Source: Novosphingopyxis baekryungensis DSM 16222
Lineage (GTDB): Bacteria > Pseudomonadota > Alphaproteobacteria > Sphingomonadales > Sphingomonadaceae
Direction: 5' to 3'
DNA length: 64,000 bases
Assembly (NCBI RefSeq): GCF_000420305.1
Contig: NZ_ATUR01000003.1
Location: 248,001 to 312,000, forward strand
The notes beneath the pieces were generated by a model. It searched no databases and was not told the DNA's origin. It saw only the letters and a list, made by a program, of their open reading frames with translations. A program made the position numbers and the translations under genes. Numbering within the stretch: position 1 is the first letter of the stretch; each line of letters opens with the position of its first letter. Of this stretch, positions 17,239 to 26,535 are shown piece after piece.

Positions 17239-18453
17239 ATGCAGAAACGTTCGTTAGTAGTTACCGCAGCCCTGGCTGCGTTTTCAACCCAGGCACTGGC
17301 TGATAATGTGACACGAGTGACGGCGACCGTCTCTGCTGGCGCCTCTGTGAATACAAATCCCTTTCTCCTCGAGGACAGCGAAACCGCACTGAGCGGCATT
17401 ATAACGTTCAACCCTCGGGTCTTTATCGAGGGCGACCGCGGGGAGGTGACGGTGAGTGGGCTTGCTCGTGTTTCGCAATATTCCACCAATCTTGGAACCG
17501 ACGCAGCATTTCGTATAGGATCAGACGCCGTATATGCGGTGGATGGACGCACCTCCATTACCGGTGGCATTGCGCTGCAAACTGCCCGTAATGCGTTTCA
17601 GAACTCACTGCTTGCCAATGCCGGCGATCTGGCCTTGCCTGGTGCCGAGTTGGAACCGGATGTGAATTTCGTTGATCCTACTGTGGCTGGCACAAGAACG
17701 CGTACGTCGTCTATTAACGGCTCTCTTGGCGTAAATCATACGCTCAATGAGGTCAGCTCGATCGGTGGGCAGATTGGCAGCAACTACACCTTTTTTGACA
17801 ATGGCGTCGGCTTTGATTTCAAAAGCTATTCTGCGTCAGGTAGCTACGCCCATCGCGTCTCGCCAAGAACATCGCTGAACGCGGGCCTTGCCGGCACACG
17901 GGTTGATTATCTCGGCCGTTCTGTGGGCGATACGAAAATCCTCTCGCCCAATATAGGCGCTACACAGCAACTGACCGAGACGATGGTTCTCACGGCCAAT
18001 ATTGGCGCTTCTTTTGTTTCGACGGAGAACGGATTGGGCTCCTCTACCTCGCAAACCTTCCTTTCAGGTTCAGTCAGTTTGTGCGATCGCGGCTTGAACC
18101 AGGGCTTTTGTGCGGCGTTGAGCCGTAATGCATCTCCAACAGCATTGGGCACCGTTCAAGCAACGACATCTGCTTCTCTCAGCTTCGATCAGAAGCTTTC
18201 ACGAACGGAAAATGTGTCGATCTCGGGTCGCTACAGCCAGTCAGATCAAAACAACCTCTCCGCCAACAGCGTCAGTTTCCCGGGCAACAAGGTGGTTGGC
18301 CTAACCGGACGGTACAGCAAGACCCTGAATGAGCGGCTCTCCTTGTATGTCACGCCGGTCTACGGCAAAATTTTTGGAACGTCGCCTGATCGGTCCGCAA
18401 ATTACGGTCTGACCGCCGGCATAAGCTATCGTTTGGGACAACTAGGCCGATGA
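17239..18453 (+). CDS. Outer-membrane beta-barrel protein of the exopolysaccharide locus
   Basis: The 404-residue product has a clean signal peptide (ending STQALA, residues 1-20) and then alternating hydrophobic/polar beta strands rich in Gly, Ser, Thr and Asn, ending in a GISYRL strand, as expected for a beta-barrel. Proteins of this type occupy the same position in PEP-CTERM/exopolysaccharide clusters and may act as the outer-membrane pore or anchor; the function is not proven. A GGGGGA ribosome-binding site fixes the ATG at 17239. Its stop overlaps the next start by 4 bases (ATGA). Confidence 0.78.
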   Translation: MQKRSLVVTAALAAFSTQALADNVTRVTATVSAGASVNTNPFLLEDSETALSGIITFNPRVFIEGDRGEVTVSGLARVSQYSTNLGTDAAFRIGSDAVYAVDGRTSITGGIALQTARNAFQNSLLANAGDLALPGAELEPDVNFVDPTVAGTRTRTSSINGSLGVNHTLNEVSSIGGQIGSNYTFFDNGVGFDFKSYSASGSYAHRVSPRTSLNAGLAGTRVDYLGRSVGDTKILSPNIGATQQLTETMVLTANIGASFVSTENGLGSSTSQTFLSGSVSLCDRGLNQGFCAALSRNASPTALGTVQATTSASLSFDQKLSRTENVSISGRYSQSDQNNLSANSVSFPGNKVVGLTGRYSKTLNERLSLYVTPVYGKIFGTSPDRSANYGLTAGISYRLGQLGR

Positions 18454-19895
18454 ATAACAATCCCTATGACATTTTGGATGAAGAAGCTGCTGGAGGTGGT
18501 AACTTTCTGCAGCATCTCCCCACGATCCTCTGGCAGCGCAAATGGTGGATCATTGTCCCTCTGATCCTCGGCATTGTCGGTGCTGGCGCAGCTATTCTGC
18601 TGATACCGCCTACTTATCGATCCAATGCCATCATGCTGGTGGAATCATCCCAACTGCCGCAAGAGCTCACGGGTATGGACGGTACAGACCTGATCGATCG
18701 TCGCATCGCAGCAATCCAACAGCAAATTACGGCGCGGCCAGATCTAATCGAACTCATAGAGCGCTATGGTCTCTATCCGGACAAACGCGGCAGTGCACCG
18801 CTCTCGGAACTCGTCGACGATATGCGCTCCTCGATCAGTCTTACACCGACACAAGCGGCCGCTGCTGGCAATAGCCGCGAACGGAGCACCATCGCGTTCG
18901 AACTTGCGTTTGAATCGAGCGAGCCGGTGCAAACACAGGCTGTCACGCAGGATCTCATGGACCGCGTGTTGCAACTCGATGCCCGCGGCAATGCGGAGCA
19001 GGCCACCAACACCGTCCAGTTCTTGACCGATCAGGCCGCGACCCTGGAGACGCGCATCTCGGAAGTGCAATCACAAATCGCACAGGTCAATGCACGTAAC
19101 GGTGCGGTGCTGTCGGGCAATGGTATGATGATCGGCGGTGACAGCGGTAGCTACGACGTGCAGATAGCCGCGCTTCAGCGTGATAATCAGTCGCTTATTC
19201 AACAACGCCAGATGGCCCAGAGCAGTGACCAGCGTGATCCTATCGTCTCCGCAGCGGAGCAACGGCTGGCCAGTGCACGTGCCGTTTACGCCGAAACGCA
19301 TCCCGATGTTATCTTCGCCAAGCAAGCATTGGCAGAGGCTCAAAAGCTTGCAAAAAGCAACACGAAGAAAATTCCCGTCGATACGATCGATCAGCAGATC
19401 GCATTCAACAACAACCAGATCGCGACGCTGCGCGCGGCAAAAGCAAATCAGGTTGCGCAGATGAATTCGCAACTTTCAGCGCAATCGCGGGCACCCCTCG
19501 TGCAACAACGCCTGAGTGAAATGCAGCAAAGCCTCAGCGCGCTGAATGCACAATACGAACAGATTCAAAATCAGCTGCTGAGTGCGCGAGCGGGCGTCCG
19601 CGCTGAGGACGAACAGATGGCCGAGCGTCTGTCTGTTGTGGAGCCCCCTGTCGTTCCGGATGAACCGATCTGGCCGAACCGCCTGTTGCTGGCGGCGGGT
19701 GGCATTCTTGGTGGCCTGGGCCTCGGGATTCTGCTCGCTTTCGCGGTGGAACTCCTGTTTCGCCCCATACGTGATCCTAACACGCTTAAGAATATCTTCG
19801 GTGTCTCACCACTAGGTGTGATTCCGGTGATCGAGGTGCGTCAGCCCAAGCGAGCTTCCCGTAAGGGTTGGCGCCGCTTCGTTCCAGCGCGCTGA
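18450..19895 (+). CDS. Wzz/GumC-type chain-length regulator
   Basis: A 481-residue inner-membrane protein with two transmembrane helices (about 33-53 and 411-434) and a long periplasmic coiled-coil region between them (about 165-395). The Wzz domain is recognisable at the N-terminus (QRKWWIIVPLILG...PPTYRSNAIMLVE). The C-terminal motif PPVVPDEPIWPNRLL fits the Pro-rich segment before the second helix. It controls polymer length and contacts the export protein. It lacks a kinase domain; the separate BY-kinase follows 28 bases later. The N-terminus overlaps the beta-barrel gene. Confidence 0.88.
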   Translation: MNNNPYDILDEEAAGGGNFLQHLPTILWQRKWWIIVPLILGIVGAGAAILLIPPTYRSNAIMLVESSQLPQELTGMDGTDLIDRRIAAIQQQITARPDLIELIERYGLYPDKRGSAPLSELVDDMRSSISLTPTQAAAAGNSRERSTIAFELAFESSEPVQTQAVTQDLMDRVLQLDARGNAEQATNTVQFLTDQAATLETRISEVQSQIAQVNARNGAVLSGNGMMIGGDSGSYDVQIAALQRDNQSLIQQRQMAQSSDQRDPIVSAAEQRLASARAVYAETHPDVIFAKQALAEAQKLAKSNTKKIPVDTIDQQIAFNNNQIATLRAAKANQVAQMNSQLSAQSRAPLVQQRLSEMQQSLSALNAQYEQIQNQLLSARAGVRAEDEQMAERLSVVEPPVVPDEPIWPNRLLLAAGGILGGLGLGILLAFAVELLFRPIRDPNTLKNIFGVSPLGVIPVIEVRQPKRASRKGWRRFVPAR

Positions 19896-19923
19896 ATGAC
19901 ATACCGATTTCAGGGTAAAAGCC

Positions 19924-20709
19924 ATGGCCGAACATAAAATTACGACCGATCGACGGTCGATCCTTCACCTGTCCGACCTCGCGGAGATCACACCGAGCAA
20001 GGACGCCGTGAGCGCGAACCGCATCGTCGGCTTCAACAGCCGTGATTCACGGGCCCGCCCGTTCAGCCTGTTGCGCACCAGCCTGATCAAGAAGCTGAAG
20101 GAAAATAATCATCGCCTGGTGGGCATCACCTCCGCCAGCCCGGCGGCCGGCAAATCCTTCCTTGCTATGAATCTGGCCAGCTCGCTGGCACGCGTGAGCG
20201 AAGAGCCGGTGTTCCTCGTCGATCTCGATCTGCGGCGCGCTTCCCTTTCCGAATATCTCGGCACCGCGCCGGAAGTCGGGGTGGAGAGTTTCATCGAGCA
20301 GAAGACCGACCGCCTTGGCGATGTGGGTTACAGCATATCCGGCACCAATCTCGGGCTTTTTCCCTGCGTTCAGCGTGACCAGGATACGGCCGAGCTTCTT
20401 GCCGGCACCGGATTCAGCCGGATGATCGAGCAGTTCCGCAACGAAAGTGAAGCGTCGATTATTCTGTTCGATTTGCCCCCGGTCTTCGCCAATGACGATG
20501 CCATGATCATTTTAGAGCAGCTTGATAGCTACATCATGGTGGCCGATGCAGGGAAAACCACGCGCAAACAGGTGGAAGAGGTTGTCGCGATGCTGCAGCC
20601 CACCCCATGCATCGGGTCTATCCTGAACCGTTACAAAGGCGGGTTCGGCGATAGTTATGGCTACGGCTACGGCGGTGCCGACTATTCGCGCTATTATGAA
20701 CAAACTTGA
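19924..20709 (+). CDS. CpsD/CapB-type tyrosine kinase (BY-kinase)
   Basis: A 261-residue cytoplasmic ATPase/kinase. The P-loop is SASPAAGKS at 70-78, Walker A' VFLVDLDLR at 97-103 with two Asp, and Walker B IILFDLPP near 177-184. The C-terminus is a tyrosine cluster (YGYGYGGADYSRYYEQ), the usual autophosphorylation site. Together with the Wzz-like protein directly upstream it forms the split version of Wzc and should regulate polymerisation and export of the polysaccharide by cycles of phosphorylation. The cognate phosphatase is not in the window. Confidence 0.88.
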   Translation: MAEHKITTDRRSILHLSDLAEITPSKDAVSANRIVGFNSRDSRARPFSLLRTSLIKKLKENNHRLVGITSASPAAGKSFLAMNLASSLARVSEEPVFLVDLDLRRASLSEYLGTAPEVGVESFIEQKTDRLGDVGYSISGTNLGLFPCVQRDQDTAELLAGTGFSRMIEQFRNESEASIILFDLPPVFANDDAMIILEQLDSYIMVADAGKTTRKQVEEVVAMLQPTPCIGSILNRYKGGFGDSYGYGYGGADYSRYYEQT

Positions 20710-20886
20710 CCGTCAGACCGTCTTTAACAAGTAGATCGTTTCAAACGGGCGGATATCAACCAGCACTCAGGCAGGCCCTCTGCGTAGGGTTATGCGCTTT
20801 TTGATAGTGACGCAGTTTCAGCTAACGCGGTCGGGCTAGATATACGCTGCAGTTATTTTGATAGATTCGAGAAAGAGGCGGCAATT

Positions 20887-22299
20887 TTGTTAAGTCGTGC
20901 TGTATCTTCTGTCTGGGAATGGGCCAGCATTTTGCGGAGCAGCCGCGCAGTCCGCGATAGCAGTATCGTCGGTGCGGTGCAGTTCGCAACGCAAGCTATC
21001 CGCTTTCTCAGTAACATTATTTTGGCCGCCTTGCTCTCGCCCGTCATTTTTGGATTGATGGCGATCGTCACAACAATCCGCACCGGCATTGAACTGCTCA
21101 GCGATGTCGGGATTGGTCAAAGCATCGTCGTTTCAGATGATGGCGCAAAACAGGAATTTGTTGAAACTGCTTGGGCGCTGAAAATCATCCGAGGTATTGT
21201 GCTGACGTTGGTCGGTGCTGCCGCCGCATTTCCCGTTGCCTGGTTCTACGGGAAAGCTGAACTCGGGCCGCTCCTGCTCGTCGGTTCACTTACATCTCTT
21301 TTCAGCGGGTTCGAGCGTCCCGGAGGAACATTGTGTGAGCGCGATCGAAAGATGGTGCGCGTTGCCATTTTCAGAATTGTCGTGGCGCTCATCGGTTTTT
21401 CATGTGTGGTGTTTTTCGCTTGGATGATACCCAGCGCAATGGGATTGGTCATCGCTGGTGTCGTAGCTTCGGCAATAGGCGTCGTGGTAAGTTTTCGAAT
21501 ATTGCCGCTGCCCGGTTATCGTCCTCGCATATCGCCAAAATACCGCTCCAATATCATGTCCTTCGGCAAATGGATTTTCCTGTCCTCCGTCATCTATTTT
21601 TTCGCCAGCAACTTTGATCGCCTATATCTTCCAGCTCAGATTCCGGTGGTAATCTTCGGGATATACAGCATCGCCAGATCGCTTACCGAAGCGATCGTTC
21701 AGATGGCGGTTCAGGTCAATCGCCTCGTCGTGCTGCCCGCCGTGGCGCGCTCGAAGCATCTGCTTCACACCGACCGCGGACGCTTGGGCAAATTACGGTT
21801 CCTTGGCTTAGGCGTGGTCGATATCGGGCTAGGCGTTGCCATCGCCTCATCGGATATCATCATCGATCTGCTGTTTGATCCCCGTTATGCACTGGCAGCA
21901 ACGATTCTGCCGATCCTTCTGCTGGGTTCGTGGTTCTCGATCCACGCATCGGTGACGGAAACGACCTTGCTCGGCGCCGGTCATTCTCGCCCAATGGTGG
22001 GTGGCAACTTTTTGCGGCTGCTGAGCACGGCCATTGCGCTCCCTCTCGCGTTGACGACATCCGGCATGGCCATTGCGCTGCTGATCATCGCCTTGGCCGA
22101 TGCACCGCGCTATCTCTGGCTTAGCTGGTACGCCAAGAGCAAGAATGTCCTGTTCGGGTCGCAGGATGCCATGTTGCTGCTAATGGCGTTGATGTCAGCA
22201 GTCCTAATTCGGGTATTGCTCAATGCCGTGGGCCTGGCCGACGGTTTCATTTCTGCCGTGCAGTGGGACGGCTTGGCCTATCTCAACGCGGCCGGTTAA
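20887..22299 (+). CDS. wzx: Wzx-type oligosaccharide flippase
   Basis: A 470-residue polytopic protein with about twelve to fourteen predicted helices and the start typical of polysaccharide flippases (GAVQFATQAIRFLSNIILAALLSPVIFGLMAIVTT). It should move the lipid-linked repeat unit across the inner membrane. The start is a TTG at 20887 with AGAGG about ten bases before it; no ATG exists near enough to keep the N-terminal amphipathic part. The preceding 177 bases hold no recognised gene and probably a promoter. Confidence 0.84.
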   Translation: MLSRAVSSVWEWASILRSSRAVRDSSIVGAVQFATQAIRFLSNIILAALLSPVIFGLMAIVTTIRTGIELLSDVGIGQSIVVSDDGAKQEFVETAWALKIIRGIVLTLVGAAAAFPVAWFYGKAELGPLLLVGSLTSLFSGFERPGGTLCERDRKMVRVAIFRIVVALIGFSCVVFFAWMIPSAMGLVIAGVVASAIGVVVSFRILPLPGYRPRISPKYRSNIMSFGKWIFLSSVIYFFASNFDRLYLPAQIPVVIFGIYSIARSLTEAIVQMAVQVNRLVVLPAVARSKHLLHTDRGRLGKLRFLGLGVVDIGLGVAIASSDIIIDLLFDPRYALAATILPILLLGSWFSIHASVTETTLLGAGHSRPMVGGNFLRLLSTAIALPLALTTSGMAIALLIIALADAPRYLWLSWYAKSKNVLFGSQDAMLLLMALMSAVLIRVLLNAVGLADGFISAVQWDGLAYLNAAG

Positions 22300-22328
22300 G
22301 GCCTCATCTTCCACCAAGCGAGTATATA

Positions 22329-23147
22329 ATGAGCGATATGGAACATCAGTCGGGCAACATCCCTCATTTGAACTCCCTGTGGGTCGGGCCGCGGCTGAAT
22401 TATCTGGAGCGTCTGTGCCTGGCATCGGCCAAGCAGACCGGCCATGAATTTACGCTGTGGAGCTACGATCCCGATAATCTGGACGGCGTACCGGCGGGCA
22501 CCGACGTGCGCGATGCGGCCGAGGTGATGCCGCAGGAACGCCTGCTGCGCTATCGGGACAGCGGCTCGGTCGCTCTGGGTGCCAATCTGTGGCGGATCGA
22601 GCTAATGGCGAAGGGCCTTGGCTGCTGGGTAGACATGGACTTCATTTTCCTGAAGCCCTTCGATTTTGGCAGCAATTATCTGTTTGGTCTTGAATATGAG
22701 GGTTGGATCAACAACGCCGTAATCTATGCGCCATCGGATTCCGCGCTGGTCCATGATCTGCAGACCATTCCGACGCCCAATACCGTGCCGCCATGGTGGG
22801 GCCCGAAACGGCGTCTGAAATTTTACTGGCAGAGATTCCGTGAGGGTCCAATCGAACTGGAAGACTATCCGTGGGGCACCTTCAGCGCCGGATTGCTGAC
22901 CCATGCCATCAAAAAGAATGGGCTGATCGACCGCGCGCAATCCCCCGATATATTCTACCCGGTCCGATACAAGGACGCGCTTGCTTTGTATGAACCAGCG
23001 GAGGTCGTGGAAGCGATGGTGACCGAAGATACGCGTGCGGTCCATATGTGGCACTCGCGGCTTCAAGGCCTGCGCGATGCGCCGCCGGCACCGGGAACTT
23101 TCATCGACAAAATGTGCCGCCGCTTCGATGTGGACCCAACGTTATAG
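22329..23147 (+). CDS. DXD-motif glycosyltransferase (Gb3-synthase/GT32-like)
   Basis: A 272-residue protein with the sugar-binding DXD region typical of GT32-like and alpha-1,4-glycosyltransferase-domain proteins: LWRIELMAKGLGCWVDMDFIFLKPF near residues 81-105, with D-M-D as the metal site, followed by later conserved PWGTFSAGLL and VHMWHS. The N-terminal IPHLNSLWVG is the usual first strand. It is predicted to add a sugar to the repeat unit. The ATG at 22329 was chosen; one three codons later (22338) is possible. It directly follows the flippase gene by 29 bases. Confidence 0.8.
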   Translation: MSDMEHQSGNIPHLNSLWVGPRLNYLERLCLASAKQTGHEFTLWSYDPDNLDGVPAGTDVRDAAEVMPQERLLRYRDSGSVALGANLWRIELMAKGLGCWVDMDFIFLKPFDFGSNYLFGLEYEGWINNAVIYAPSDSALVHDLQTIPTPNTVPPWWGPKRRLKFYWQRFREGPIELEDYPWGTFSAGLLTHAIKKNGLIDRAQSPDIFYPVRYKDALALYEPAEVVEAMVTEDTRAVHMWHSRLQGLRDAPPAPGTFIDKMCRRFDVDPTL

Positions 23148-23223
23148 GAATATCTAATTTTGTCGAAAGGTTTCTACTATTCATCTCCACCCTTTAAACA
23201 AAATGATACCATCAGGGTAAATA

Positions 23224-24378
23224 TTATTGGAGACCAATCAGGCGACGAAGCTTGGGATATACTTTGTCGGCGGTATAGTTAGAAAGGACGTAACTACGTG
23301 CATTAGAGCCGATGCTTTGACGCAATTCAGGGCTGTTTTTCATGTCGAGAAGGTGCTTCGCCATGGCATCTGTATCGCCCTCGTCGACAAGCCATCCGCG
23401 TTCACCGGATTTCACGTGTAGCTTCATTCCACCATGCGTTGTGACAATCGGTACAAGGCCATGTCCCATTGCCTCGACGAGGGATACCGCCTGAGTTTCA
23501 ATTCCCTGACGCGGCAAAGTCATACCGTGCTGAAGGAAGATATGAGACTTTGCCAGAATCTTTAGAGTTTGGTCATGTGTCAGAGCTCCATGCACGACAA
23601 CACGGTCTTGCAACCCGGCATCTGCAATCGCCTTACAAACGTCCGCCATTTGCGGCCCGTCGCCCACTATCTCCAAGATCATATCATCAGCTCTACGCGC
23701 CGCTTTAGCAAAAGCTTCAATACTCTGCAGCGGGCCCTTCTGCGCTGTAAGCCTAGAGACCATCACAATTCTGGTAGGGCTTGCAGCACGTTGATCAACC
23801 GCCGTAAAACAATCGGCATGGACTGCGCATGGAATGACTTCGGTTTCTTCTGGCGCACCGAGGTCGATCATGCGGTCCCGCAATATAGGCCCCGCAGCAG
23901 CAAGGCGCACACCGGATCGGAAGAACCGACGGTAGCGTACGCGCCACTGAGGCATTTGGCCCACGACATTAATGTCCCACCCGTGACTAATGGATGTCAG
24001 CGGCAGCCCCATCTTGCGCGTCACTGACGAAACCATTGCTGCAGTATTGGCGAACTCTGCAAGAACATGCGTGACAGAATTTTCGATGAAGAATTTTTGA
24101 ATTTCCGATTTCTGTGCTCTATTCAAATGATATTGTCGGATCTCATCTAGCTGCCTGACAACTGTTCTCAGCAACGGAATGTCTGGGCCAACCCAGTTTT
24201 TAGGCCTGACGATTTCTATTACCGGCACATCAGTTTTTGCCTTTTCTCCGGTCGTTGAGATATGCACGACCACTGTTTTACCAGGCGCAATCGCTGCAAT
24301 ATGTTCATGGAAAAAAGTGACAGATGCGTGATAAAGATCTGGTACTACAATAGCCAGAACAGGCTGCTTTACTTCCAT
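23224..24378 (-). CDS. Glycosyltransferase family 4
   Basis: The 384-residue product is a GT-B enzyme: SHGWDINVVG near 140, the acceptor/donor linker VIPCAVHADCF near 187-197, RIVMVSRLTAQKGPLQSIEAFA near 208-229, EIVGDGPQM near 239-247 and the C-terminal HIFLQHGMTLPRQGIETQAVSLVEAMGHGLVPIV. The longer upstream frame has no family likeness, so the ATG at 24378 was chosen. The gene and its flanks look richer in A/T than neighbouring genes, and it stands alone on the minus strand, which suggests separate acquisition. The sugar is unknown. Confidence 0.83.
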   Translation of the reverse strand: MEVKQPVLAIVVPDLYHASVTFFHEHIAAIAPGKTVVVHISTTGEKAKTDVPVIEIVRPKNWVGPDIPLLRTVVRQLDEIRQYHLNRAQKSEIQKFFIENSVTHVLAEFANTAAMVSSVTRKMGLPLTSISHGWDINVVGQMPQWRVRYRRFFRSGVRLAAAGPILRDRMIDLGAPEETEVIPCAVHADCFTAVDQRAASPTRIVMVSRLTAQKGPLQSIEAFAKAARRADDMILEIVGDGPQMADVCKAIADAGLQDRVVVHGALTHDQTLKILAKSHIFLQHGMTLPRQGIETQAVSLVEAMGHGLVPIVTTHGGMKLHVKSGERGWLVDEGDTDAMAKHLLDMKNSPELRQSIGSNARSYVLSNYTADKVYPKLRRLIGLQ

Positions 24379-24624
24379 AAACAATCTTTCGACGATTCTT
24401 ATTAAGACGATTTTTTCAAAATACGAACATAGTGGCTTTGACGTGCCCCCAGCTTCCCACCAGATGTGATCAGAGCGGAACCGCGTTGTCGCGCATGAGT
24501 GTGGTTGAGGCAATGGGCTGCGTAGCATAGCTGACCTCGCCTTCTGCAGGGCCAGACATGGAAATAAGAGCTTGAGCCTCGTCCTGCTCACACATTTTTA
24601 AACCTTTCTTGCCAATTTCAGGAA

Positions 24625-25824
24625 ATGACCAATCTTGACTCAGTCGTCGTTCGTGCACAGCGTCGCATCATGATAACGATCATGCTGTCCTGTTTCATGG
24701 CTTTGGCCAGCTGCGGAGGCGAGGAGGGTTCGGCTTCACCTTCGCCAGTAGTTTCGGTTCCGGCAAGCAATGCTCCGACACCCGTTCCCGTACCCACTCC
24801 GACACCAGCGCCGGCCCCGTCACCGACGGCGGAGCCCGCGAGATCAGGCAGCGAGCTTATCGCGGAAATACCATCCAATTTCGCTGTGGCTTCCCAGCTT
24901 GGCAAATATCGCAGCACGGCGAGCAATGCCCCGGATGTTGTGGGTGCGTTTCGGTTCCTCTGCGGTCCCGGAGATGTCAAACGCTTCGATCCTATTGTTT
25001 ACCCCGGCGAACAAAATGCTGGGCATTTGCATCAGTTTTTCGGCAATACCGAACCGTCTCCCGACAGCACTTATGAAAGCCTGCGGACGACAGGGGATAG
25101 CACCTGCCAGAACAAGCTTAATCGCTCTGCCTATTGGGTTCCCGCGCTCCTGAACGGAGAAGGTCAGGCCATTCGCCCAAGGCATGCTTCGATTTACTAC
25201 AAGCGGCGTCCTGCGTCGGATCCTTTCTGCACCCAAGCGTCCAAGAAGGGCTGCGTCGGCCAGCCCCACGGCATCAAATATATCATCGGCTATGATATGC
25301 TCGGCGGCGAAACGACCGGCGGCCCTTACATCAATTGCAAGGGCGACAAATATGCCGATTTTGACGAGATGATCGCGCATTGTGGTGACATCACCGAATT
25401 CAAACTTATTGTGAATTCGCTCGATTGCTGGGATGGCAAACATCTGGATACACCCGATCACCGCGCTCACATATCGGGCATGATCCGCGGTAGGGAGACA
25501 AATTATCAGAGCCAGTGTCCCGATGGCTATGACTACATCATTCCACGGTTCACATTGTCCATCGCTTACATCCTTCCGCCTGGGACCGACGTTACCAAGC
25601 TCTCGCTTGCCAGCGATCATCACGCGGGGACGAAGCCTGGCGGTTCTTTTCACGCCGATCTTTGGGACGCATGGGACGGACCCACGAAGAAGGCCTGGAC
25701 GGAAAATTGCCTGGATCGCATGCTCAATTGTAGTGACGGCAATCTCGGCGACGGCACGATCATGGCGCGCGGCCCCTATTACCCCACGGACAATTACAAG
25801 GTGCTGGTGCCCATACCGGAATAA
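24625..25824 (+). CDS. DUF1996 secreted lipoprotein
   Basis: A 399-residue protein with a lipoprotein signal (MALASC, Cys near residue 30), a Pro/Ala/Thr-rich linker (about 40-72) and a DUF1996 domain from about residue 105. The family start is clear: FDPIVYPGEQNAGHLHQFFGN, then later GYDMLGGE, DTPDHRAH and YIIPRFTLSIAY. DUF1996 proteins are extracellular, of unknown activity, and known from fungi, actinobacteria and some proteobacteria. The His/Asp-rich conserved segments suggest a metal or carbohydrate site, which is inference. The AGGA before 24625 is too close to the ATG, so an internal start at 24670 remains possible. Confidence 0.84.
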   Translation: MTNLDSVVVRAQRRIMITIMLSCFMALASCGGEEGSASPSPVVSVPASNAPTPVPVPTPTPAPAPSPTAEPARSGSELIAEIPSNFAVASQLGKYRSTASNAPDVVGAFRFLCGPGDVKRFDPIVYPGEQNAGHLHQFFGNTEPSPDSTYESLRTTGDSTCQNKLNRSAYWVPALLNGEGQAIRPRHASIYYKRRPASDPFCTQASKKGCVGQPHGIKYIIGYDMLGGETTGGPYINCKGDKYADFDEMIAHCGDITEFKLIVNSLDCWDGKHLDTPDHRAHISGMIRGRETNYQSQCPDGYDYIIPRFTLSIAYILPPGTDVTKLSLASDHHAGTKPGGSFHADLWDAWDGPTKKAWTENCLDRMLNCSDGNLGDGTIMARGPYYPTDNYKVLVPIPE

Positions 25825-25872
25825 GGCGTTGGCTTTGCAAACCTTGCCTGCGATGGCGTTTAGCGAGCGGGC

Positions 25873-26535
25873 TTAAGCTGCACCTTTCAGCCTCGTAAAA
25901 CGCTTGCGTACGCTGCGCTGAAGGCTCGCGAGTTGCCGAACAAGCGGTAATTTGTCAAACCAAGCCAGTGTCGCGATGTCGCTCCGCGAAGGACGCTGGA
26001 CCGCCATCGGGGGGATAGCGAAACGCGTTTCGACATCGGGATAGGCCCGGCGAAACCAAACATAGGCGGCATCGATCGGTGGATGGATACCATCGTAGCG
26101 GAGCGCTTCCAGATATGCGCTAACCTGCTGCGCACCGTCGCGTGAAAAGCCCATCATATGGGCGTCCTGTATATCGCTGGTTGCCAGATCTTCCGGATTG
26201 GCGGCGGTATAGCCTCCGTAAAATATGTCCCAGCCCGGCACGGCCTCCTGATCCGAAGCGCCTGGACGGAAATCGCAATCATCTTCCAGTATCAGTACCG
26301 ACTCTCCGGCAGCGGCGGCCTCACGGAGAATCGCCTTCTGGCTTTCATAGACCCCGCGCGCACCGATCGACGTGAACTGACCGGCATCGTCCGGGCGAAA
26401 CGCCGGAAAATAGCTGACGCGCGGATCACCGGCCAATCCGACCTTGGCCAGTTCACGGTCCATCTCCCGTCTGCGATCCTTTCGGCTAGCCAGATTGACG
26501 ATCCGTACCCGATCAAACTGCTCCAGCACTCTCAT
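25873..26535 (-). CDS. Glycosyltransferase family 25 (LPS/EPS type)
   Basis: A 220-residue protein with the GT25 pattern: the start RVRIVNLASRKDRRREM (residues 9-25), SIGARGVYESQKAILREAAAAGE and VLILEDDCDF near 80-92, where the E-D-D is the metal-binding motif. GT25 enzymes are often beta-1,4-galactosyltransferases or similar. It is the last gene of a three-gene operon (GT2, GT4, GT25) in which every pair overlaps by 4 bases (ATGA). It likely adds a side-chain sugar. The C-terminus is basic and might touch the membrane. Confidence 0.83.
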   Translation of the reverse strand: MRVLEQFDRVRIVNLASRKDRRREMDRELAKVGLAGDPRVSYFPAFRPDDAGQFTSIGARGVYESQKAILREAAAAGESVLILEDDCDFRPGASDQEAVPGWDIFYGGYTAANPEDLATSDIQDAHMMGFSRDGAQQVSAYLEALRYDGIHPPIDAAYVWFRRAYPDVETRFAIPPMAVQRPSRSDIATLAWFDKLPLVRQLASLQRSVRKRFTRLKGAA

